Positions 1-10,766 of a stretch of 64,000 bases of DNA are shown piece after piece. How positions within the stretch are numbered: the first letter of the stretch is position 1; each line of letters opens with the position of its first letter. The position numbers and the translations under genes were made by a program. The notes below the pieces were generated by a model. That model made no database searches. It saw nothing but the letters and a program-made list of their open reading frames with translations, and was not told the DNA's origin. The stretch comes from Enoplolaimus lenunculus (taxonomy: Eukaryota > Nematoda > Enoplea > Enoplida > Thoracostomopsidae): the NCBI GenBank assembly GCA_030248215.1, contig JASANG010003403.1:124001-188000 (forward strand). The letters run 5' to 3'.

Positions 1-539
1 CTCCCTACAGTATTTATATTTTCACATACCTCATAGTTAGGCTTAGAATCAGGCGTAGCTCATTACTATAAATCGGCACTGGATATCCGGGTACGAAAAA
101 TATCCAGATATGTATCAAAAATGAAATATGTATCCGGATATCCGAAATACTCTTGATTAAAAACTTTTAAAATAATTTACATTCTTTCACCACTAAAGTA
201 GATGAAGCTGACGAAAAAACTCTGCATTCAAATCTCAGTCAGGATATTGAACTAAATTCTTGAGTATTTTTCTGAGTAGATTTGGTATTTTCAATGTTAT
301 ATTTTTGTTAAATTTAGAGCTGTTTGACTTTGGACATTTTTCAAATTGTACTTACTGCCAGAAAAGTTTTTATAATTCAGAATAATATTGAAAACATTTC
401 TTTTCTTTACATATAGTTGGATACAGTCATAAACTCGGTCTTTCGGCGGATTTGTGTATGGAAAGCAGTTTAATGTTCCAATGCCTCGTCCTTTGACTTT
501 GATGTGCGCTATAGGTATTTTTTGATATAAAATGACAGG

Positions 540-705
540 ATCGTTATTTAACAATTTTACCGCTGAGAAAGTTTTTTGTAAAATTTTTTACGGTTTCTGC
601 TTAACAATTTTTCTCAGAAAATTTTTTGTGGAAAATTGTGTTTCAGAATATTTACCAGTCCACCCTTATCAGAAGTTTTTGGATCTGCCGCTTAAACGTT
701 GCAAC
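540..705. mobile_element. Truncated relic of the hAT-3 miniature transposon family
   Basis: The segment repeats the core phrase of the element at 7902-8195: short AT-rich blocks with CAGAAAATTTTTTG-like words. It ends at GGATCTGCCGCTT, which matches that family's GGATCCGCCGCTG terminus. The left end is not recognisable and no target duplication is visible. Confidence 0.4.
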
Positions 706-1266
706 ACTAAAAAACCGAATTACCCAGCACTATTGAAGCAGTTGCATAATCATTGAAACACGCTAGTGTTTACAATATATGTTTCAAGCATCGAGAATGC
801 ACGCTTTTTGAAAGTTTTGCAAAATGTTCTGTGCATGAAAGCAGAGCTGGAATGAGGTAACTTACGTATACAATATCCTAAGTAGCCGCTTCGACGCCAT
901 ACACAAATTGGACAGCTAAACGTCTCATTTAAGTTGTTATTAAAAATTTGATTTTGTAATATTTCGAAAAAATTGTATTACAAATATGTATTTACCATAG
1001 CTAGTCGATATTATTGTGTGATGCTAATGACACCGTGCAATAGATTACGTGTCCTTGCGATGTTTGTTCCACTGAAATTGCTAACTAAGACAGTAAAATA
1101 TGTTGTAATAACCTCCTATGCATTATAGCTTAGAACAGGCTGCTTTTTGGTGGATTGCAACGGAGCTAGTGTACGCTTTAAGACTTATATTTTGTTTAGG
1201 CATAGGCGTACGCTTAGCAGTAGTCTTAGCATAAAACCTCACCGTATCCCATGTAAAAGAAAGAAA

Positions 1267-2196
1267 CTAGGTAAAAGTGCCCCTAGAAGGGACAGATTGT
1301 GATATGTTTCGCTTGAAGCATGTAAAAGAGTTTAAACAAGGGTCAGTTAGACCATAGATCAGTAGGTAAATGCTTATAATATTGGCTCCATAACTTCTAT
1401 GAAAATACTTGTCATCTATATCTTTGACGGCTGACTTTCAGTGTTAACACGCTTGCGGTCAGTGAAACAAGAAACATATGGGCCCAACGAAGTTCCATCT
1501 GTTAAGCTATAAATTGACACTATGGGTTTTCAAGGCGTTCTAAAGTACAACTCTCAACATGCCTTTCGTATAACAGTCAGTTGCTTTTTAAAAGTTATCT
1601 CAAATGAGCGCCAGCAGAACATGTTCTTTGAAATATTTAGCAACGTTTGAATTGTATTTTCTAGATGAATAGCTTAAACATGTCACGGTACAGAACACAA
1701 TTTGGAAAAGTTTCTCGACTTCACATATCCAATTATCATGGTAAAGATCGCTAAAATAGTCGAGCACGTATGCGTGACATTTTTATTCGATAATCAATAG
1801 ATTCAATTTGTAATCTTGCAATATTGAAATATTTACTAATCAAGTTTTAGAAACATAATATATTAAAACTCAAAAATATCCTCTTCCAATGAAGAATGCT
1901 AGATTATATCACTTATAAACTGAACACTGTAAAAAACCCAACAAACGCTAAAATTAAGCTAATAGGTGATGTCCGCTGGGCCCATATGTTTCTTGTTTCA
2001 CTGACCGCAAGCGTGTTAACACTGAAAGTCAGCCGTCAAAGATATAGATGACAACTATTTTCATAGAAGTTATGGAGCCAATATTATAAGCATTTACCTA
2101 CTGATCTATGGTCTAACTGACCCTTGTTTAAACTCTTTTACATGCTTTAAGCGAAACATATCACAATCTGTCCCTTCTAGGGGCACTTTTACCTAG
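1267..2196. mobile_element. Foldback DNA transposon (non-autonomous) with 220-bp terminal inverted repeats
   Basis: The left arm (1267-1486) and right arm (1977-2196) are reverse complements over 220 bp. I count two mismatches, about 99% identity. The ends read CTAGGTAAAAGTGCCCC. The outer CTAG is itself palindromic, so it could be part of the repeat or a 4-bp target duplication. The 490-bp centre has no long reading frame, so movement would need a transposase from elsewhere. The near-identity of the arms makes this one of the youngest insertions in the window. Superfamily is not assigned. Confidence 0.9.
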
Positions 2197-2831
2197 TATT
2201 TAATATCGCTCACTACCACTACACTGGCGCATCCAACACAGTATATCGAAACCTAAGCCTCTTAAAACAAGAACAACAAAGTTCTGTACATGATTGGTCA
2301 ATAGCGCAATAATTACAGACATCTCTCTCACGTTTACTGGTTAGCGTTTTTAGTCACTCGGACAGCGTAAATACTTTGTAGTTCGGCACTGCTACTTACA
2401 AATCGATTTGTGTAGCTGCGGAAATATTAATCTGAAAATAGTTATTATGAGAAGGTAATACAGTTGTAATAATATTTATTTAACTTTGACGTGCACCTTG
2501 AGAAATTTTTCAGCAAACCTTTTTGATGTGTAAATCGAGATTCAAATTTCAGTCTGGGTGTTTCCGGAATAGCTAACAACCATGAAGCTTAAAAATTTTA
2601 TAGCTAGGGAGAAATTAAATAGTCAAAATTATTGAGTAATAAACTATGTGTAACGTTTAAGCACGCTTGAATGGTTATCTTTTGTATGTATTTTTGGGCG
2701 CCACCAGTTTTAAAACTATACTGCTGTTACCGTCACAGTTACAAAATTTACACGCGTTTAGAGTTGTATAGACAGCACATTCTGTACTAGTAGTTTTTGT
2801 AAATTCTAAAACAAACATTACATACCTATAG

Positions 2832-5800
2832 CTTGAACATGGATTGGATGTACGATGGAGCTAAAAATCAACTGAATGACGAGGATTATTTGCTGGGAAA
2901 GAGGATCGATAAAGATTTTGAGCATCATTCAAAGTTTGCTATTGCCGACGCAAAGTCCAAAATAGATATTATAGCACGTAAATTACCGTTTTGAATAGTG
3001 CGCCTGTAGCTCGATTGTGTATTGTATTTTATTATTAACACTACACCTTACAACAGCCAACCGGGTAGGGTCATTAACTTCATCAATCATACGTTTGTGC
3101 TCCGAGTGCTTTTAAAGTTAGGAATACTGCTTTTTGGTAGCTAGCTATAACACAAATTAAACAATAACAAAGATAAATAAGGCAAAACAGCGTCGAAACC
3201 AATAAAAAAATTAACCAAAAATAAGCGCGAGTCATTATGCTTAGATGACACGGCAGTAATATATAGTGTAAGAATCTGATAGCAGCGAATTGGAAACTCC
3301 TTCGGCAGGACGTTATAAATTAAAGCGTCATTCTTGTCAAAATTTTTGTATATTCTTTCTTAACTGGACCTGATACGAACAATGCGGGGGGTGTACCCAG
3401 CTACCCGGTGATTATTTGTTTGGCGAACAGAGCGAAGCACAGCACTTTCGGCTAATGAACACATTGTACTCGCTAGATTAATTTTTTTGGCTTGATTTTG
3501 TTCACTGTCTTAAAATATCATAATTATACGCATTGCTTTTATATGCTTCAGAAGCAAAGCCTAAGTCAAATGATGCCCGTTGCGGTAGTACCGTTTGTGC
3601 ACGATTGGATGTCGAAACAATTCGGAAAGAAGATCCGCTGGTTGCTATCAAGTTAGTTTTGAAACAAGCGCTGTATCTTGTTCCACATATAAGCGTATTT
3701 TTTGTTCAAGCGTTCACGTATATTAATGCAGAGACTGTGCCAACTTTATTTTACTAATATATATTGGTTTGCGTAACTTTCTGGCAAGTTTGCAGATTTA
3801 ACACATTATTTAACAACAGTGTAGTTTCCAGCAAACGACATCGCGTGATAATGTTAAGTTATCACTTTTGCAGGACGAAAGAACAGATACTTCAACGCGA
3901 AATGTTCGAAAATCCTTCAAACCTGAAGATTTTAGAAAAAATTGTGAGTATATTTTATTTAAAATACTTACAACACTAAAATTCGTCAATGTTAAGTGTA
4001 AAACCTTGTGCTGTAGAATGTAGATATTTATTTGAATCATTGCGTTTAATATAAGGATTTGGAGCGGCATCAAATTGGTTGAATTTTTTCGTAATTTTAG
4101 CCAAAGTGAAAGGTTCAGAATTGAAAAATAAAGCAAGCTTCAGCTGTATGTAAAACTGTTACTTCTTTTGCATGTATATATACAATGTTTTATGAAATCG
4201 CAGTGAGTTTTAGCGGTGTGACAGAAGGCAGTCCGTCCACAGTCGATTATACCAATACACATTCGACGAACCGACCGAAATTTGTAATGGCCGACTTTGG
4301 CAATTTTTTCAGTGTACGGTCACATCCTGGAATAAATTTTGTCGACATTTTGCTAGTCTTTGTGTTTGTTTAGTTGCTTAAATCGGGTAGCAAAGAGCTC
4401 AGCGAACATGATTCGAATGTTGGTTCAAAAAAGCGAAAGCGTCAGAAATCTTCTAAACATCGCAGTTTTGACTCAGGTACGGAGAGCGAAACTAGCGGAT
4501 ATGAAACCTCGAAGAAAAAGAGCAACTACCGGTAAATCAAGATGTTTTCAGTTCTTTGGTATCTGAAACTGTTGAATTCTGCCATCGAGATTGTACTTCG
4601 TAGGAATTAAAATTAAGATATATAAATAATATCAGAATTTCGGCCGGAATTGAATTATTTAGCACGGTAGTCTATTTGCAGCAGCAGTATAACGTCTAAG
4701 CTTTGTTTTGACTTTTATTGGACACATAACTACTAAAAAGGCCCAACTTTTAAACATTCAATGTCTTTTGTTTCAAGGAAACGTCATTCACATCGAAGTG
4801 ACAAGCGAAGAAAGTCTCGAGGTAGTTCCAATGAACATAACGACTTTGCGAACAAACTACAAGCTACAGATGGTAAGCGGCATATAGATTGTAGTTCAAG
4901 ATCCGATTCCCAAACGCCGGGGCCTAGCACTTCGAGAAGTAACCAACAGCGGTCTGGACAGAGTGGTAGCTATAATCGACGACATGACAGGCGGAAAGAG
5001 TACGAAAGACAAGAACGCGAACAGAGGTGGAAATTACATAGTTGCAACAGTAAAGTCAGTAGCGATGGAAAAGGGCATAAGTATGAAGTGAAAAGTATGA
5101 AAAAGGATGACAGTAACGAGGATAGATTGGATAGAAGGAATCCAGATGGTGCAGCTGAAAAACTAAGGAGGCACTCTCGGGAGAGGGGTGGATATGATCG
5201 CACGTCAGATCGGACTGAAACTAATTTAACGGGTCACGGAAAATGTGCAGATTTAAGAAGACACAGCTGGGAGTCTAAAGACAGAAGTGCAGAACCTTCA
5301 GATGATTGCAGAAGGGACATTGAAAAGAAAGAAATAATCCGTGGCGGATATGGATTGATTGTAAGTTTGCTCTGTTTAAAAGCAATTTAAGGACTTATGT
5401 AGTATTTTGGTGATAACTTTTGTGTAATTTTGAAAAAGTTGTTAATAGTGTATCTAAACATAAAGTAATGGTCATTGATAAAAGTGCGTGTTCGGCTTCA
5501 GATTTGGCAAAAAGTGAATGTTCGGAAACGGATTCGGTGTTCGAAAAGCCGAATTCAGGACGGTTCGATAATACATGCTTTGTGCTTTTTAAATTGAGTT
5601 GGAATAGCAGCTTTGGAATGTTAAAATTTGGAGCTCTGAGCCTAAATTCATGTTTCAATAAACTGGGGTTTCGATATCTTAAGTTCACAAATGTTTCCGA
5701 TATTTTTATCTATATCACGGGCTTTTTCAAACTCATTGTTCTGATTTGGGACCGAATTCGGTAAAGCGCTATGTGTTCGGGTTCGGAATCGGTGAAATCG

Positions 5801-7427
5801 ATGGTTCGGTCCCACCTGGCTCAAAGCAAAATTATGGGCAAGTCCTGTACGCATTCATATAACGAGTGTTCGTTTTATTATAGTCTATATCACGCAGTGA
5901 ACATTTATAAGTCTTAGTGTTGTTTATGATTAGTATTTATGTAGTAAATTATTTCAAATTTAAGAGCATTTAGCTATTTTTGTTAATTTTTCAGGGCGAC
6001 AAGCCGAAATTAGACGTAAAGCATGATCCTGATCGCGATACTGAACGTCAGCGATATGTGGAACAGTGCCGGAGCCTATATCAGCAGCGACGAGCGGTGT
6101 CCGGTTCCAGTGGTCAAGCAGTTGTTCCGAATCGTAGAAACAGGGTTAAAAGGTACTGAGGTTGAAGCATTGAGATCAGCAACCGTATTCTCAACTGTGG
6201 GTTGGGTAGACAACAGGTTACGACCCGAGACCAGAAAATGTCGGAGCCGGATAATTTGTTCAAATCTGATACTGAACGGTATTCAAGTATCAGAACGTAC
6301 CTAACAATTTTTCATTCTGTGGCTGAAGCTATCCAAGGTATATACGTGACATTACTTAAACATCGCAACCCGACAGTCGCAATATTTGTTTGATCCATGT
6401 TACTTTTAAAGGTATTCAGTTTCCGTAGGTACAATAAGATAGGCTTGGCTTCGGTTTAAGGTTATTATTTTCGCTTAGACTTAGGCTTAATTTTAGATTT
6501 ATGTTACCCTGAGTGCTATATTTATCAGTCAGGTTTTCCAACGTTTTTGTAACCCAATAAAAATTGTGCAGGTAGACTGAACAATGCAAACATTTACAAC
6601 AAAGCTATAAAAGAAAAAATATGTCACAGCAAGGGATACAATATACTCGCCGCGAATGATCCGGAGCCTGATGTCGATATTTTGCCGGAACCGAAACTTG
6701 ATATCCGGTCACACCCTGTAGAACAGGGACGTTACAATAATATAAGCATACTCCTCAGTCTAACCCTATGTGTAATGATAAGCCTATACATAATCCTTCG
6801 CCTTAGCGAAAATTAGTCTAAAGTTTAAATTTACTCCATTGCTGTCCCGTGGAAAACCGGTCCGAATGTGATTTATACATAGGTCGAACTGGTTTAGATT
6901 TCATTGGTTATTATTTTGTGTCTTTGCTACTTTAGAACTCAGATGACAGAAGAAGAACGTCAACGACTTTTGAACGAAATGCAAGATAATGCTAAATGGC
7001 GTGAACAACAACTCGAGTCAAACGTGCAGCGAATTAATGAGAGTGAACGCAAGGAAACGCAGGATCATAAGTCCAAGGACAAGAAAGGGGCGAGCGGATT
7101 TATTAAGTAAGTTCAAATTTCAAAAACTGAGATTTTTGGGCTATTTTTAATTTAAGTTAGATTTTGGACGGTTTAGCAGATTTAATTAATGGTGTGCTTG
7201 CTGGAATTGTAAAAAATTTGCTATTTTTAACCTTTTACTCTGTTTGTTGTCTATTTCTTCTATCTAATCTGCGATCGTTAACGTGAAAATACGGCTTAAT
7301 TCTGTTGTGCGGACTTGAACATGTTATGATTTTCTCGTTTAGCTCAATGTTGGTATTGTACGCGTCAAAGAATTCTGTCGCAGACAGGATAAAGAGAAAT
7401 GCTAATCGAATTGAACGTGAAAATTGA
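2832..7427 (+). CDS. CWC25: Pre-mRNA-splicing factor CWC25 homologue (first exon missing)
   Basis: CWC25 joins the activated spliceosome and promotes the first transesterification. Eight exons are readable: 2832-2977, 3552-3651, 3874-3943, 4374-4531, 4778-5360, 5995-6152, 6936-7106 and 7343-7427 (stop TGA). All phases agree and give 489 codons plus one nucleotide of an incomplete first codon. Exon 1 has DWMYDG and DEDYLLGKRID, aligning with the human DWMYQG and DEYLLGRPIDK. Exons 2-3 carry IRKEDPL followed by a Glu/Asn-rich helix (IREDPL in human). Exons 4-5 form a Lys/Arg/Ser-rich tract. Exon 7 has the conserved NAKWRE helix, and exon 8 ends with SVADRIKRN, as in the family's C-terminus. The N-terminal CIR_N-type part, roughly 60 residues, is not found. 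Most exon ends show good GT and AG consensus; the exon 6 end (AG before GTACTG) is chosen by phase. Expressed sequence is unknown. Confidence 0.86.
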
Positions 7428-7901
7428 TGCCCAAAAGTGTTGCATATCCCGTTACGTGGGAACGCTTGATGGATACCATCGGAAGAAACAGGTGGAAGAG
7501 AGTTACAGAAGGAGGTACAAGACTTAGAGAGGGATAGGCAAAGTAGAAAGAAGAATAGATTGGCACAAAAATAGAAAAACAAAGAAAATGTAGCGCAGGA
7601 GGAAACAACGGAGAATATGGACAGCGGTGTAGCCTGCATTCTGTTACGCGTTGATTTAGCTTCTAGTAAAGATTTTTTTACGTCGGCAAACGATCTGTTA
7701 CTTTTATAGAACAGAATTTTAGTTCTAAAGCCCGTTTAACAGTTTTTTGAGTGCACGAGCAATTTAGAAGATATACGGTTTGGTGTGCGTTTGATTGGTA
7801 ATCAATAGTTTATACCGTTAGCCATATTCTCAACTGCGTGTTGCCAGTTATACTAAACGGTTTTCACATAAACACTTCTTTAACAGATGTAGGCGCTTGA
7901 C

Positions 7902-8195
7902 CACTAGCGGATCCAGAGGGGGATGGTGGCGTACAACCCCCCATCAGGAAATTTTTGTGATAAAATGGTAAGGGTTACCTTACAGTTTTTCTGTTAGAAA
8001 ATTTTTGTAAATTAAGATAAGGTCCCTAATTTTTTCCTGAGTTTTTTGTGATAAAATGATAAGGTCTTATTTATTTTACAATTTTCCCATCAGACAATTT
8101 TTTGGTGATAAAATGATAGGGTCCCGACCTTACAATTTTTGCTTTTCATAACATTTACCATCCCGCCCCGTCAGAAATTTCTGGATCCGCCGCTG
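7902..8195. mobile_element. hAT-3 family miniature transposon (GGCGGATCC-type ends), old copy
   Basis: The left end CACTAGCGGATCCAG and right end CTGGATCCGCCGCTG are near-inverted repeats. The 294-bp interior is made of repeated AAAATGATAAGGTC-like blocks. The flanking 8-mers (CGCTTGAC and AGCCGAAC) match poorly, so the target duplication has decayed. A better copy with an intact duplication is at 12439-12812. Confidence 0.6.
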
Positions 8196-9285
8196 AGCCG
8201 AACATATAGTAGCATGGGTAAGTTAAAAGCAATGAATGATTGGAATTTTGAACTAATATATATATATTGGAAATTGGCATTAATTTACGTCTGGGGATCT
8301 TCGTAAACAGTTATTTAGTACATCGGGTTAGTTAGTGTCGAGCATGTAGGGTAGTGCAAACATCCACCAATGCTAACGATGTTACGTTATACGCTAATTA
8401 GTTAAGTGTGTTATGCACCGTAATTTAAAAATATTGTTGCGCTTCGTGTCTTAAAGTACCGCAACGCTGCGAAGTGAACGCGCGATAGTAACTTTAGTTC
8501 TGGAAAACTTAAACGTTGTTAAAGTATTAGTAATTCTTATGGATTGAATAGGTAAATTGCTCTGCTTGTGACGGCAATGGCGACAGTACTCGTCAGAAGG
8601 TTCTTTTTGCTACTTCAGAAGCCATTGAATTTGTTCTAGAAAGCCGAGCAATGGCGTTATCACTTAGTCTGTGATGGGATATAAATTTCCTTCGTCTGTA
8701 GTATTCTGAGCGTTTTAGTTGTATTCAGAGAAATAGTTTTACTGCTTAAATTTGGAATTAAATTTCCGAAATTACAAACTTATATATCCGCAGTTTTTTG
8801 CCTCTATGGCAAAAATAAAATTTTATATCACAGATGAATATTCTATTTTGATATTTTAAGAAACATGCTTCACTTAGTTGAAAACCATAGATACTTAATT
8901 GAGAATTATACGTAACTTGTTGGCTGCAACTGGATATGAAAAACTTCAACGATGGAAGTGAAGTATCAGAATACAACCGAAGGCGTGGGTCTGGCAGAAA
9001 ATCGACCTCCTTCCCCGGTGGAGTTTGGCCCGGAGATTTCGACAGTTTCTGCCTTCCAATTGTTGTATTCTACATGTTTGTTGTTTTAAGACCATTTCGA
9101 AAGCTTTGATTGTCGAGATTTATAAAATTAAGTGCATGTTATATCAAACAATTTTGGTACGAAATTGGGTTGTTAAAATGTCGTTTCGTGTAGGTGTATA
9201 AAAACCTTGGTTTTACGCTTATTTGTTACGAAATCACGACAATTTTGTCCCCAAAATTGTACCAAAAGTTAAAACGAAATGCCCT

Positions 9286-9336
9286 AAACAAATCTAACAC
9301 TGCAAAATTTAAACAAATCTAACACTGCAAAATTTT
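9286..9336. repeat. 25-bp unit tandemly duplicated
   Basis: A unit starting AAACAAATCTAACACTGC occurs twice head to tail. It sits at the edge of the hAT-1-like segment that continues to about 9620. Confidence 0.8.
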
Positions 9337-9339
9337 GCT

Positions 9340-9620
9340 ACAGAAATGGCTGGAACCTCCGGCAGGTATTTTGCTGGAACCAAAAATATATTTTCTGCTG
9401 GAGGCAGACCTCTGGTTCTTTGGCAGCAAGAGGTCTGGCTCCGGCATAAAAACGGCGTTCGGCCCCCAGTAGATTTTTTTGCCGGAGATTCCGGCAATTT
9501 CGGTTGTGAAATTTTTCGTCTTTTTTGTAAAGTTGTGCTATTCGACGAGTTTGTAAAACTGGTGCGGAACTTTTCATGGCTTGAATTGCCAAGATTTTGC
9601 AAATGGTGTTTTAAAATACA
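9340..9620. mobile_element. Degraded hAT-1-like segment
   Basis: Runs of ACCTCCGGC, GGAGGCAGACCTC and GCCGGAGATTCCGGC recall both ends of the CAGGGTGCAACCGG family, here joined in a scrambled or inverted arrangement. Clean terminal repeats are not seen. Confidence 0.4.
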
Positions 9621-9623
9621 CTT

Positions 9624-9777
9624 CTTGAGCGCTTTCTGCAGGATGTTGTTAAAATTAACAAATTCCGCACAAGTTTTATAACCTAATTTTGCTTCGCCGC
9701 CTTGAGCGCTTTCTGCAGGATGTTGTTAAAATTAACAAATTCCGCACAAGTTTTAAAACCTAATTTTGCTTCGCCAC
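9624..9777. repeat. 77-bp tandem duplication
   Basis: The unit 9624-9700, starting CTTGAGCGCTTTCTGCAGG, is repeated at 9701-9777 with only about two differences, so the duplication is recent. Confidence 0.9.
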
Positions 9778-10107
9778 CTCCGGTAAAATTTGCTGACTTC
9801 TCGCTCAGGTTTTTTAACCTCCAGTTGCACTCTAAGTAGGTAATGTAACGTTTTAATTAACAAGAGCCTCGGAAAGGCGTTGGTAGATTTTTGGTTACCT
9901 TCTGTCGGAACGCTTTTGTATAAAGGCTCTCTCGCACAGCGTTTAGCTTCGGTTAATATTAAATTCAAGAGTTCGGAGTTGAATCTGTATATACAGTATG
10001 GCTTTTAAATCGGTTTACACTTTAATCGATCAAATAATTTGACAATAAAAATCATCCGTGCTGATAGAACAAATCCCAAACAAAGATGTATAGGCATTGG
10101 CGGCGCT

Positions 10108-10660
10108 GGTCAATGTAAACAGCAGGGCGGTATAACAGCAGTATAAGCAGATTCTAGGCCTAAACTTAAGCCTAATCGTAACGATAAGCATCAGGGTGCA
10201 ACCGGAGGTAAAAAAAATAACGGAGCCGGAGGTCGTCGAAACTAGCCGGAGCCAGAACAGGAGGTGATGCGAAATTAACCAGTAAAAATGATGGTTAATT
10301 AGTTAATTTAAGCCAATATCTGCAATATGTTGTTAAATTTTTTGGTTTTACGCCAATTTTCTCGAAATTTCGGAATTTTTTTTCTGAAAATTGTGACAAA
10401 AGTAAAACGAAACGCGCTAAACAGATAAATGTTGCAAAATTATGCAAAATTTTACTACCGAAATTACCGGGACCTCCGTCAAAAATTCTACTGGAGGCGA
10501 AACCGAAGGCCGATTTCTTGCCGAAGCCGGAGGCAGACCTCCGGTTGTACTCTGATAAGCATATAAGCCGAAGTTTAAGCAAAATATTAGTCTATTAATC
10601 TTAAACTTATTTATAGCAGTTCCGCGGAAAAATGCTCCGCCCCTGATCTTTTCATAGGTC
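10108..10660. mobile_element. hAT-5-like (TTAGGC-core) element split by a later insertion
   Basis: The left end GGTCAATGTAAACAGCAGGG and right end CCCCTGATCTTTTCATAGGTC resemble the inverted ends of the intact element at 20391-20578. The core has CCTAAACTTAAGCC words. It is interrupted by the hAT-1 copy at 10192-10554, so this element was already in place when that one arrived. Confidence 0.55.
10192..10554. mobile_element. hAT-1 miniature transposon with perfect 8-bp target duplication
   Basis: The 363-bp element starts CAGGGTGCAACCGGAGGT and ends ACCTCCGGTTGTACTCTG, which is an inverted repeat. It is flanked by ATAAGCAT at 10184-10191 and again at 10555-10562. An 8-bp duplication with CAGGG ends is typical of hAT transposons. 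No transposase frame is present. Copies lie at 16689-17042 and 35530-35837. Confidence 0.9.
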
Positions 10661-10766
10661 ATGTTAGCTTCATCCTACGAATAAGGCTCTAAATTGTATT
10701 CGGGACCTGCTATATACACGGGACATAAAAATAAATATTAAACAAAACAACATATATCACTGTTGT

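Larger units (their letters stand above)
1..2831. other. Intergenic region upstream of the first recognisable CWC25 exon
   Basis: No gene is recognised here. The stretch holds a degenerate fragment with GGATATCC-type motifs near 75-160, a truncated hAT-3 type relic near 540-705 and the 930-bp foldback element at 1267-2196. The missing N-terminal exon(s) of CWC25 should lie here or left of the window. I searched by eye for its conserved Trp-His-Pro and Lys-rich start and did not find it. Confidence 0.5.
7428..10766. other. Convergent intergenic region full of miniature transposons
   Basis: This lies between the 3' ends of CWC25 and the first calcium sensor gene. No further exon is recognised. 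Besides the elements listed separately, 8985-9060 has CCGGTGGAGT and CCGGAGATTTC words typical of the hAT-1 family ends, in a degraded state. Confidence 0.5.
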
